This document shows positions 17,032 through 25,049 of a stretch of DNA of 64,000 bases, piece by piece (the stretch's first letter is position 1; each line of letters starts with the position of its first letter). Position numbers and translations under genes: made by a program. The stretch comes from JBBUX01 sp037445775. GTDB taxonomy: Bacteria; Actinomycetota; Coriobacteriia; Anaerosomatales; PHET01. The stretch covers positions 23,325 through 87,324 of the forward strand of contig JBBIJX010000001.1 in assembly GCA_037445775.1 (NCBI GenBank), given 5' to 3'. Below the pieces are notes generated by a model that did not search any database, was not told the DNA's origin, and worked only from the letters and a program-made list of their open reading frames with translations.

Positions 17032-17604
17032 GTGCTCAAGGTAACGACAACGCTGCAGCGCGTTCGCGCGCACTACGAAGGGGACACCCGGGAGCTGCTT
17101 CGGGTGCTCCTCAACGCGACGTCCGTCGCCGAGGCGAGTTTCGCACTCGACGCGCTCCGCGAGCGCGTTCCGGAGAAGGACCTCGTCGTGGCCCTCAACC
17201 TGCGCGAGGTCATCAGGACCCTGCCGAACGCTCCGTTCACCATGCACGTCGACGAGGAGACGCTCGCGCGCACGGCCGGACTCACCCGCGGGATCGCCGC
17301 GATGAGCAAGGTGCTCGACGAGCAGACTTCTCTCTACGTGACGACCGCAGGGAACCTCGTGCTCGACATCATCATCGGCATTGGCGAAGAGCGTCACTTC
17401 TGGAACCCGATCCCCATCGCGGACGACTATCTCAATAGCGAGGTGGTCGATCACCTTGTCGAGAGTCCGTCACTCCTCGACGAGGTCATCGCACTCACTC
17501 ACTGCATGGGCGTCGTCTGGAACCCCCGGTTCTACCTGTCGCTCGAAGATTGGCTCCTCGAGTGGGCCGAGGACGCCTACGACGACATCTGCGACCTCTT
17601 CTGA
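17032..17604 (+). CDS. Acidic protein of unknown function
   Basis: 190 residues, strongly acidic at the end (EWAEDAYDDICDLF), with no signal peptide or transmembrane helix. It contains two Trp-Asn-Pro stretches (FWNPIPIADDY and VWNPRFYLS) and a conserved-looking hydrophobic strand YVTTAGNLVLDIIIGIG. GTG 17032 is preceded by GAGG at ten bases. It lies 153 bases downstream of the COG2403 gene on the same strand, so it may belong to the same transcript. I do not recognise a family. Confidence 0.55.
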   Translation: MLKVTTTLQRVRAHYEGDTRELLRVLLNATSVAEASFALDALRERVPEKDLVVALNLREVIRTLPNAPFTMHVDEETLARTAGLTRGIAAMSKVLDEQTSLYVTTAGNLVLDIIIGIGEERHFWNPIPIADDYLNSEVVDHLVESPSLLDEVIALTHCMGVVWNPRFYLSLEDWLLEWAEDAYDDICDLF

Positions 17605-17614
17605 CGGGTCTCGG

Positions 17615-18232
17615 CTATCCGCTCATCCCGCTGCTCGAGGTCACCCGGCAGCCGGCCTCCACCATGAGTTCGAGTGCGCGCTGTCCGTCGCCTGGCGAGA
17701 GATCGACGGCACGCACCCCGTCCTCGACTACGCACACCGCGAAGTCTTCCGAGCGCGCATCGAGAGCCGTGTACAACACGCAGTAGTCCGTCGCGAGCCC
17801 CACAAGCCATATCTCAGTCACTCCGTGTCCGCGCAACAAGGCGGCGAGCCCGGTGTCGATGCGATGCCCGTTGTCGAAGAAGCCGCTGTAGGAGTCGATC
17901 GCGGGATCGGTCCCCTTGCGAACCACCGTGTCGATCCACGCGACATCGAGCCCGGAGTGAAACGCGGCTCCGGGGGAGTCCTGCACGCAGTGATCAGGCC
18001 AGAGCGTCTGGCGCACGCCCCCGAGCTCGATCACGTCCCCAGGAGCCCTGCCTGAGTGCGTTGATGCGAACGACCCGTGCGCCGCCGGATGCCAGTCTTG
18101 CGTCGCGACCACTAACTCGAAGCGTGGTGCAAGAGCGTTCGCGACCGGCACGACTTCGTCGCCTCTTGCCACCGGCAGACGGCCGAACGGCATGAAGTCG
18201 TTCTGGACATCGACGAGCACGAGCGCCCTCAC
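17615..18232 (-). CDS. pncA: Nicotinamidase
   Basis: 205 residues of the isochorismatase-like hydrolase fold. The PncA catalytic triad can be placed: Asp8 (LVDVQNDF), Lys106 (VVRKGTDP) and Cys151 (ATDYCVLYTA). Metal ligands Asp46, His48 (TQDWHP) and His81 (WPDHC) are also present. It hydrolyses nicotinamide to nicotinate and ammonia, feeding the PncB encoded just upstream. GTG 18232 is taken as the start; the longer frame would overlap the 3' end of pncB. The two genes form an NAD-salvage pair with a 7-base gap. Confidence 0.93.
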   Translation of the reverse strand: MRALVLVDVQNDFMPFGRLPVARGDEVVPVANALAPRFELVVATQDWHPAAHGSFASTHSGRAPGDVIELGGVRQTLWPDHCVQDSPGAAFHSGLDVAWIDTVVRKGTDPAIDSYSGFFDNGHRIDTGLAALLRGHGVTEIWLVGLATDYCVLYTALDARSEDFAVCVVEDGVRAVDLSPGDGQRALELMVEAGCRVTSSSGMSG

Positions 18233-18239
18233 CGGCGCC

Positions 18240-19775
18240 TCACCCCTGCTCGTGACTCGACGCCGCATCGGCCTGCGCGATCGCCTCCGCGCTCGGTGAG
18301 GCGTCCTCCGGCGCGATACCGCGCGCTTTGAGCACCAGCGCCCGGCGCAGGTCGTGCAGCCCGCGCTCGAGCCCCACCGGGTAGGTGTGTGGATTGAGGA
18401 ACCGCCGTACCGTGGGGTCGAGCGAGTCCACGCCGGCGATCGCGCGCGCGCGCGCTTCGTCGAGCGCGGGTGGCGTGTAGACTCGCTTGCCGCCCCTGAA
18501 TACCGGCACTAGGAGCTCGGTGCAGGCCTGTTCGGCGGTGAAAGTCTTGCGCCGGGTCGAGTCCGCCGGGTCGACCATCGTTGCGCCGTCGCACGCTGGA
18601 GGGTGGTCGACGTCGTAGATCATGTCGCCGGCCAGCGATCCGTCGGGGCGCGTGAACCGGCGAACCCCGAGTACGCCGGGCGTCGTCACCTTCGCCGTCT
18701 GCTCGGAGAGCTTGACCCTGGGAACCCACGACTCATCGCCCGGCCGCCGGATCGCCGAGAGCTTGTACACGCCGCCGAGCGCGGGCTGGTCCCATGCGGT
18801 CACGAGCTTCGTGCCCACTCCCCAAACGTCGATCGCAGCGCCCTGGTCCTTGAGCGAGGCGATAAGGTGTTCGTCGAGTTCGTTGCTCGCGACCACCTTC
18901 GCTTCGCCGAAACCCGCCGCGTCGAGTATCTCGCGGGCACGACGCGACAGCCAGGCGAGATCGCCGGAGTCGATCCGCACGCCCAGCAGCCGCCCTCCGC
19001 GCGCCTCGAGCCGGCGGCCCACTTCGACCGCCTTTCGCACACCGTCAAGCGTGTCGTACGTGTCGACAAGCAGCGTGACGTTGTTCGGCAGAGCGTCGGC
19101 ATAGGCTTCGAACGCTTCAATCTCGCTGTCGAAAGCCATAACCCAGGAGTGCGCATGGGTACCCGCGACCGGGATCCCGTAGCGCTGGGCCGCCTTCACG
19201 TTCGACGTCGCGCTGCATCCCCCCACGTAGGCCGCGCGACTTGCCATGATGCCGCCGTCAGGGCCCTGGGCGCGCCTGAGCCCGAACTCGATCACCGGAT
19301 CGCCATCAGCGGCAAGACGGCACCGGGCCGCCTTCGTCGCCACTAGCGTGGGGAAGTTGATGCAGTTCAGAAGCGCCGTCTCTACGAGCTGACACGCCGG
19401 CAGCGGGCCTGTGATGCGCAGCAGCGGGACTCGAGGGAACACCACGGTCCCCTCCTCGATGGCACAGACCGACACGTCGAGATCGAGAGCGGTCAGCCAC
19501 TCGAGGAACTCCGAGTTGAACAGCGGTGTGCCGTCGGCGCCCCTGAGCGTTCCGAGGTAGGCGGCGTCGTTGCCGGTGAAGTCGAACGACTCCAGGAAGT
19601 CGATCGCGTGCTCGAGCCCGCACGTCACCGCGAACCCGCCGCCGAACGGGTTATCGCGGAAGAACAGGTGGAAACAGCCGCTGGTGCCGGCTATGCCCGC
19701 CGCGAGATACGCCTGCGCCATCGTCAGCTGGTAGAGGTCCGTGAGCATAGGTCCGGCCTGACGCGTCGAGTCCAT
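18240..19775 (-). CDS. pncB: Nicotinate phosphoribosyltransferase
   Basis: 511 residues. It starts MDSTRQAGPMLTDLYQLTMAQAYL, whose LTDLYQLTM motif is diagnostic for NAPRTase. EFGLRRAQGPDGG and RIDSGDLAWLS are the substrate and PRPP-site motifs. It converts nicotinate and PRPP to nicotinate mononucleotide using ATP. ATG 19775 has GAGAGGG upstream. Its product pairs with PncA encoded immediately downstream, giving the Preiss-Handler salvage route from nicotinamide. Confidence 0.95.
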   Translation of the reverse strand: MDSTRQAGPMLTDLYQLTMAQAYLAAGIAGTSGCFHLFFRDNPFGGGFAVTCGLEHAIDFLESFDFTGNDAAYLGTLRGADGTPLFNSEFLEWLTALDLDVSVCAIEEGTVVFPRVPLLRITGPLPACQLVETALLNCINFPTLVATKAARCRLAADGDPVIEFGLRRAQGPDGGIMASRAAYVGGCSATSNVKAAQRYGIPVAGTHAHSWVMAFDSEIEAFEAYADALPNNVTLLVDTYDTLDGVRKAVEVGRRLEARGGRLLGVRIDSGDLAWLSRRAREILDAAGFGEAKVVASNELDEHLIASLKDQGAAIDVWGVGTKLVTAWDQPALGGVYKLSAIRRPGDESWVPRVKLSEQTAKVTTPGVLGVRRFTRPDGSLAGDMIYDVDHPPACDGATMVDPADSTRRKTFTAEQACTELLVPVFRGGKRVYTPPALDEARARAIAGVDSLDPTVRRFLNPHTYPVGLERGLHDLRRALVLKARGIAPEDASPSAEAIAQADAASSHEQG

Positions 19776-19942
19776 CGAACGCCCTCTCACTCGTACTCGC
19801 CCACAGCGTAGCACCACGCTGCGGAGTCGTGATGAGCCACCTCGAGCACCTCGGCGTTCCGACGGGCGGCGTGGGAAACCCCGCGCCGATGGGTATGATG
19901 CGATGCGGTATTTCAGTCGTCACGGTGCGGACGGAGGGCTCG

Positions 19943-20134
19943 ATGGTGGCGCAGGCGGACAGGACCGGGACGGATGACGCGGCCGTGAGAGAGGCGGGGA
20001 AGTTCGCGGTGCGAGAGCCAAAGACCGGCGGGGAGCCGGAATCGCCGGTCGACGCGTATGCGGCGTCGGAACTCATCCGGAGGCACGAGCGCACCGAGTC
20101 TATGATCCGCCGGGCGCGCGAGCAGTTCGCCTAG
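19943..20134 (+). CDS. Small hydrophilic protein, unknown
   Basis: 63 residues from ATG 19943, preceded by GGAGGG. It is charged, with no membrane segment, and ends in a helical basic stretch (ELIRRHERTESMIRRAREQFA). A TATGAT that could be a -10 lies at 19894-19899. It lies between two minus-strand genes. The good RBS and codon pattern suggest a real gene, but no family is recognised. Confidence 0.45.
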   Translation: MVAQADRTGTDDAAVREAGKFAVREPKTGGEPESPVDAYAASELIRRHERTESMIRRAREQFA

Positions 20135-20156
20135 CGGCGGGAGCTTCGCCTTGCGT

Positions 20157-20903
20157 TCAGAAGTCGCTCGTGCCCTCGGCGTCGACCGGCTCGAGGGGCA
20201 CGATCTGGGGAATCCCGGACAGATCGGGAGAGCTGACGGTCGTGGGCAACTCCGGAATCTCATCAATCTCCGGGACAGCGGGGATGATCTCGAGCTCCGG
20301 TTCCTGCGATACCTCAGGGGCTGCGGAAGCGTCCGGCAACATCGAAGCTTCATCGGTACCGCCGGCAGAGAACTCGAAGAAGGAGCTGTCGTCGAGCGCG
20401 GGAAGAGCGCCAGGGGTCTGGGGGACGACGTCGGGGATCACAGGAAGCGGCGGGACGGCTTCGGGGGCAGCAAACGGCGCCGGCTCGGCGGGCGGCGCGA
20501 CGGCCACCTCCGGAAGCGAGTTGGGGTCGAAGACGAACGCGGGCTCGACGGCAGCCGTCGCGGGCGCAGGCTCCACAGGCAAGGTGTCGGGGCTTGGCAT
20601 CTCCACGGGCGACGGCACCGGCTCGGCGGGCTCGGCGGCAGACTCAAAGGCCGCCTCGTGCGGCGGCAGCGTCTCCGACAACGGAGCCGGGGGCTCGGAG
20701 ACCGGTGCGGGCGCGGCACCGCGGCGCACGAGCGCGCCGTCTTCGGACACGTACTCCGTACCGGGGTGCGCGGCGGCGTACGCTCGCAGGAGTTCTTCAG
20801 CGCCGGTCGGCGCGTGCGCCTCAAGGTCGGCCGGGCGGGCCCGGCCGCTGACGTCCAGAAGAAGCGTGATGAAGCTCTCCACGCGGATGTTGAGATCGGG
20901 CAC
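20157..20903 (-). CDS. Pro/Ala/Glu-rich, largely disordered protein
   Basis: 248 residues. The first 65 residues look folded (MPDLNIRVESFITLLLDVSGRAR onward). The remainder is low-complexity with repeated PAP, PEP and EPA motifs and hydrophobic-acidic clusters such as IPEL, IPQIVPL and DDSSFFEF. There is no signal peptide or membrane helix. GTG 20903 follows GAGAGGGG. Such tails are often protein-protein linkers or phosphorylated regions, but I cannot name a function. Proline and glutamate bias explains why frames on the other strand look long here. Confidence 0.55.
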   Translation of the reverse strand: MPDLNIRVESFITLLLDVSGRARPADLEAHAPTGAEELLRAYAAAHPGTEYVSEDGALVRRGAAPAPVSEPPAPLSETLPPHEAAFESAAEPAEPVPSPVEMPSPDTLPVEPAPATAAVEPAFVFDPNSLPEVAVAPPAEPAPFAAPEAVPPLPVIPDVVPQTPGALPALDDSSFFEFSAGGTDEASMLPDASAAPEVSQEPELEIIPAVPEIDEIPELPTTVSSPDLSGIPQIVPLEPVDAEGTSDF

Positions 20904-21011
20904 GGCGAACCCCTCTCCTCTGCAGCCTGCTCCCCGTAGTGTATCGGTCGCCGCCCGCGGATGTGAAACACGGACGTTGACGGAGCCTGCCGCTCAGCGC
21001 ACCGCCACGTC

Positions 21012-21860
21012 TCACGTCGCGGGCAGGACGGCGACCCCCCACCCGCTGCCAGTGTGTGCGCAGATCACCGAGCCCGCCTCGTAGATAACGAGTTCGTCGA
21101 CCTCGTAGCGCTCACGGAGAGCATCGGCAAGGCCGCGCGCGCGCTCCAGCCCCATCGCGTGCCCGACCGCGAACGAGCCCCTGCGTGCGGCGCCCATGTG
21201 CTGTTCGACCCACGCGAGCGTCCGGTTTATCGCAGCGCGCTCCCCACGATCGCGCCCGACAGGCTGGAACTCACCCTGCTCGTCCACGCAGAGCGTCACC
21301 TTGATGTCGAGAACCGAGCCCAGGAATGCCGAGACCCGCCCGATCCGCCCTCCCCGCGCCAGGTTCTCGAGCGAATCGAGCCCGACGATCAGTCCCAGAC
21401 GCTTCCGGGCGTCAGCGACTCGTGCAGCGATCGCCGCCACGTCGGACCCCGTGCGGGCGGCTCGCGCCGCCTCGACCACTTGGAGCGCGAGTCCCCACGA
21501 CAGGTTCAGCGAATCGATGACGGTCACACGGTCGCCGAACCGCTCGGCGGCCTGGCGCGCGGACTCTATCGTCCCCGACAAGCGGTTCGAGATGTGGATC
21601 GACACGACCGATGAGGCGGTCTCGAGCAGTCGCGCGTACGCCTCCTCGAACGCGCCAGGAGGCGGCTGCGACGTCGTGGGCAGCCGCGGCTCGATCGCCA
21701 TGCGCGCGAAGAACTGCTCCTGCGTGAGATCGCCGTCGACGAACGTATCTGCGCCGAACGAAACCGCGAGCGGCACGACGGTGATCTCGTTCTCGGCGGC
21801 GATCTCGGCGGCGATGTCCGCCGTCGAATCGGTCACTATCGCGACTCCGGATGCCGACAT
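21012..21860 (-). CDS. DegV family fatty-acid-binding protein
   Basis: 282 residues starting with VAIVTDSTADI, the classic DegV N-terminus; TTSQPPPGAFEEAY and SIHISNRLSGTIESA are the two ligand-binding segments. In firmicutes DegV (FakB-like) proteins bind fatty acids for the FakA kinase; no fakA is visible here. It lies 33 bases downstream of gatB on the same strand and has AAGGAGTAGGAG as RBS, so it is the last gene of the gat operon. Confidence 0.9.
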   Translation of the reverse strand: MSASGVAIVTDSTADIAAEIAAENEITVVPLAVSFGADTFVDGDLTQEQFFARMAIEPRLPTTSQPPPGAFEEAYARLLETASSVVSIHISNRLSGTIESARQAAERFGDRVTVIDSLNLSWGLALQVVEAARAARTGSDVAAIAARVADARKRLGLIVGLDSLENLARGGRIGRVSAFLGSVLDIKVTLCVDEQGEFQPVGRDRGERAAINRTLAWVEQHMGAARRGSFAVGHAMGLERARGLADALRERYEVDELVIYEAGSVICAHTGSGWGVAVLPAT

Positions 21861-21893
21861 GGCTGTGCTCCTACTCCTTCGGGCGGACGGCGA

Positions 21894-23444
21894 TCATTGT
21901 GCGAGACGCCGTTCCAGCACTTCGTTCACGACCTGTGGATTCGCCTGTCCCTGCATCTCGCGCATGACCTGACCGACGAAGAAGCCCATGAGCCCGGTCT
22001 TGCCGGCCCGGTAGGCGGCGACCTTGTCGGTATTTGCATCAAGCACCGAGGCTACCACGGTCTCGATCTGAGAGGAGTCCGAGACCTGCCGAAGGCCGCG
22101 AAGCTCGACGATCGCGCCGGGCGCATCCCCGGACTCGGCCATCTCGGCGAAGACGTCTTTCGCCTGTTTCGACGATATCGTGCCCTCCTCCACGAGCGAA
22201 ACGAGCTCGGCGATCATCGCCGGAACGATGCGCGACTCGGTCACCGCGATCGCGTTCGCGTTCAGGTGGGCGGACAAATCGTTGAGCATGACGTTACTGA
22301 CAGCCTTGGCCCTCTCCTGACCCGCGATCGTGACTGCGGCCTCGAAGAACTCCGCGAGCTCGATGTCGCCGGTCAACACCGAGGCGTCGTACGCCGGAAG
22401 GCCCCACGCTTCGACGAACCGCGCCTTCTTGGCGTCCGGCAGCTCGGGCAGCTCAGCCCTTATCCTTTCAATGAGTGCATCGTCGAACACGAAGGGCACC
22501 ATGTCGGGCTCCGGGAAGTAACGGTAGTCGTGCGCCTCCTCCTTTGAGCGGAGAGCGCTTGTCCGCTTGGCTCCCGCATCCCAATGGCGCGTCTCCTGCA
22601 TGACGCGCCCCCCGCTCTCGAGCAGCTCGACCTGCCGCACGATCTCGTGGGCCACTCCGTCGTGCAGCGCCTTGAACGAGTTCATGTTCTTGATCTCCGC
22701 CTTCACCCCTAACTCCGCGTCACCTCGCTTACGCACCGACACGTTGGCATCGACGCGCATCGAGCCCTCCTCCATGTTGCAGTCGGAGATCCCGAGTGTG
22801 AGCCAGATCAGCCGGAGCTTCTGGGCGAACGCGCGCGCCTCCGCTGGCGTGCGGATATCGGGCTCGCTCACGAGCTCGATGAGGGGCGTGCCGGCACGAT
22901 TGAAGTCCACGAGTGACTTGGTCGCTCCGGAGAGGCGACCTTCGCTCCCACCCATATGGACCATCTTGCCGGTGTCTTCTTCAAGGTGGATGCGCGTGAT
23001 GCCTATCGTCGTCGCGTACGAGGTCTCCCCGGCTTCGGTGCGGACTCCGGTCCGGTCGAACCTCTGCCGGACGCCCTCTCCCGCGATCTCGACAGCCAGA
23101 CTGCCTCGCTCGCAGAAGGGCAGGTCGTACTGTGAGATCTGATAGTCCTTGGGCATGTCGGGATAGAAGTACTGCTTTCGGTGGAACTGGGAGCGGCGCG
23201 CGATCTCGCAGCACGTCGCGAGGCCCGCGAGCACCGTGAGCTCGATCGCACGCCCGTTGGGCACGGGTAACGCGCCCGGCAAGCCGAGGCATACCGGGCA
23301 GACCCGCGTGTTCGCCTCACCCCCGAAAGCGACCGGGCAGCCGCAGAACATCTTCGTGTTCGAGGAGGTCAGCTCGGTGTGGATCTCGAGTCCGATCACC
23401 GGCTCCCAGCGCTCGAGTACCTGAAGCAGGCGGTCTGTGGACAT
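21894..23444 (-). CDS. gatB: Aspartyl/glutamyl-tRNA(Asn/Gln) amidotransferase subunit B
   Basis: 516 residues. EPVIGLEIHTEL and the FCGC...CPVCLGLPG zinc region, GITRIHLEEDTGK, DFNRAGTPLIELVSEPD and MRVDANVS are GatB signatures. The C-terminal YqeY-like tail domain ends GKTGLMGFFVGQVMREMQGQANP. It phosphorylates misacylated Glu-tRNA(Gln) or Asp-tRNA(Asn) before amidation by GatA. Start ATG 23444 (MSTDRLLQ); AGAGGGG lies upstream. Unusually, a PASTA protein gene separates it from gatA. Confidence 0.95.
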   Translation of the reverse strand: MSTDRLLQVLERWEPVIGLEIHTELTSSNTKMFCGCPVAFGGEANTRVCPVCLGLPGALPVPNGRAIELTVLAGLATCCEIARRSQFHRKQYFYPDMPKDYQISQYDLPFCERGSLAVEIAGEGVRQRFDRTGVRTEAGETSYATTIGITRIHLEEDTGKMVHMGGSEGRLSGATKSLVDFNRAGTPLIELVSEPDIRTPAEARAFAQKLRLIWLTLGISDCNMEEGSMRVDANVSVRKRGDAELGVKAEIKNMNSFKALHDGVAHEIVRQVELLESGGRVMQETRHWDAGAKRTSALRSKEEAHDYRYFPEPDMVPFVFDDALIERIRAELPELPDAKKARFVEAWGLPAYDASVLTGDIELAEFFEAAVTIAGQERAKAVSNVMLNDLSAHLNANAIAVTESRIVPAMIAELVSLVEEGTISSKQAKDVFAEMAESGDAPGAIVELRGLRQVSDSSQIETVVASVLDANTDKVAAYRAGKTGLMGFFVGQVMREMQGQANPQVVNEVLERRLAQ

Positions 23445-23530
23445 GCGGCGGGTCGCCCCTCTCGCCGAACGGCGTGAATCTAGAGATATCTGCAGGATTC
23501 TACCCGAGCGCGACCGGCACGTCAGGCGAC

Positions 23531-25021
23531 CTACTGTCCCGGCGCTTTGGCCACCAGACACACCACCGGGTAGCGCAAGGTGTACTCGGTCCCAGGGGCG
23601 GGGAACTGAGCGAAGACGGCGCCGGCGGACTTACCTCCCAGAGCGACCGTGACCATGACAGGCCTGAAGCCCGCGTCGGTGATCGCCGTGGTCGCCTCCG
23701 TCGACATGGTGCCGACAACGCTTGGAACCGGCCCGGTCCTCGAGTTGCCCTTCGAAACGAGCAGTCCAACCGTGCCGTTAGGCGCAGCGAGACCACCGGC
23801 CTGAGGCATCTGCGATATCACTCGTCCCTTCGCGACTGAATCGCTCACGACGCGCACGCCCTTGGCTTCGAGGCCTCGCGCCTTGAGCGCAGCGACGGCC
23901 TCCTTGCGCGTCTTGCCCACTACATCAGGAACGGTGAGAGCGCCGGTGACCGCGCCCTGCGACACGAGCACCTGCACGGAGCTGTTCGGCGCGGTGGCGG
24001 TACCCGCGAGCGGCGACTGATTGGCGACCTCTCCCACCGTGAGGCTCGCGTCCGGCGTCCTGTAGACGCGCGCGGTCAGGCCCACCGCCTTGAGCAACGT
24101 CACCGCGTCGCCCTCCTGCATACCCGTGAGCCGCGGGACCGTCACGCTCGTCGGCGCCGGGCCTTTCGAGACCACCACCGCGACCGCTTCTCCAGGCTGG
24201 AGCTCCTGTCCGGCGTCGGGTAGCTGGGCCACCACGAACCCGGCGGCCACTCCCGCGTCGTATGAGGCCACCTCGTACACGCGCAACCTCGCCTCGGCGA
24301 GCGTCGCAGCAGCGGCCTCTGCGCTCATCCCTTCGACAGAGGGCACCTTCGACTGCTCGGGCGACGCTGCGAGCACGAACGATAGCTCAGCGTCTGGCTT
24401 GAGCGACGTGCCGGCCTCCGGCTTCTGACTGATGATCGTCCCCACCGGGGCTGCGTCCGTGGGTATCTCGCTCACCTCACCCAAGCGCAGTCCCGTGTCA
24501 TTGACTACCTGCGTCGCTTCGGCCGCCCGCTTGCCCACAACGTCCGGCGCGATGATCTCTCTCGACGTCGACCACCACCATGCGTAGCCGGCGGCGCCTG
24601 CGATTATGGCGACGATGAGCGCGACGATGAGCCACACCCACCACCGCCCGCGCCGCGTTGGCGGTCCCATGTCAACCATAGGAACCGCCTCCGCGATGAC
24701 CGGCAGCACCGACGTGTCCCCCGGAGGCGCTCCATCGGGGACGCCCTGTGCCACGCATTCCCCGCCCTCCGCCGGCGCAGCCGGCTCATCCGGTTCGCGC
24801 CACCAGGGGACATCATCAGCCGGTGCGGAGGCCTCTCCCAAGAGCGCCGCTTCGGGCTCCATTTGCGGGACCGGCCTCCAATCGCCGGGAGAAGCACCGG
24901 GCTCTCCGACCGAGTCGCTACGGAACTCAGGCTCGTCGCGCAGGGCGTCGATCGCATCCGTCAGCCCCTGGTCAGCGTCGTCGAGCGGCGCGGACTCTCT
25001 CAGTTCGTCGTTCTCGCTCAT
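23531..25021 (-). CDS. Membrane-anchored protein with five PASTA domains, no kinase
   Basis: 496 residues. An acidic, disordered cytoplasmic N-terminus of about 125 residues is followed by one transmembrane helix (WWVWLIVALIVAIIAGAAGYAWWW, with RRGR before it). Five extracellular PASTA repeats then begin at APDVVGK, VPSVEGM, VPRLTGM, VPDVVGK and VPSVVGT. PASTA domains bind peptidoglycan stem peptides or beta-lactams in kinases such as PknB. This protein has no kinase domain, so it is a wall-sensing or anchoring protein. It sits between gatA and gatB in the same operon, 28 bases after gatA. A three-PASTA relative lies at 41346. Confidence 0.9.
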   Translation of the reverse strand: MSENDELRESAPLDDADQGLTDAIDALRDEPEFRSDSVGEPGASPGDWRPVPQMEPEAALLGEASAPADDVPWWREPDEPAAPAEGGECVAQGVPDGAPPGDTSVLPVIAEAVPMVDMGPPTRRGRWWVWLIVALIVAIIAGAAGYAWWWSTSREIIAPDVVGKRAAEATQVVNDTGLRLGEVSEIPTDAAPVGTIISQKPEAGTSLKPDAELSFVLAASPEQSKVPSVEGMSAEAAAATLAEARLRVYEVASYDAGVAAGFVVAQLPDAGQELQPGEAVAVVVSKGPAPTSVTVPRLTGMQEGDAVTLLKAVGLTARVYRTPDASLTVGEVANQSPLAGTATAPNSSVQVLVSQGAVTGALTVPDVVGKTRKEAVAALKARGLEAKGVRVVSDSVAKGRVISQMPQAGGLAAPNGTVGLLVSKGNSRTGPVPSVVGTMSTEATTAITDAGFRPVMVTVALGGKSAGAVFAQFPAPGTEYTLRYPVVCLVAKAPGQ

Positions 25022-25049
25022 GCGTGCCTCCGCATCGATCTATCGCATC

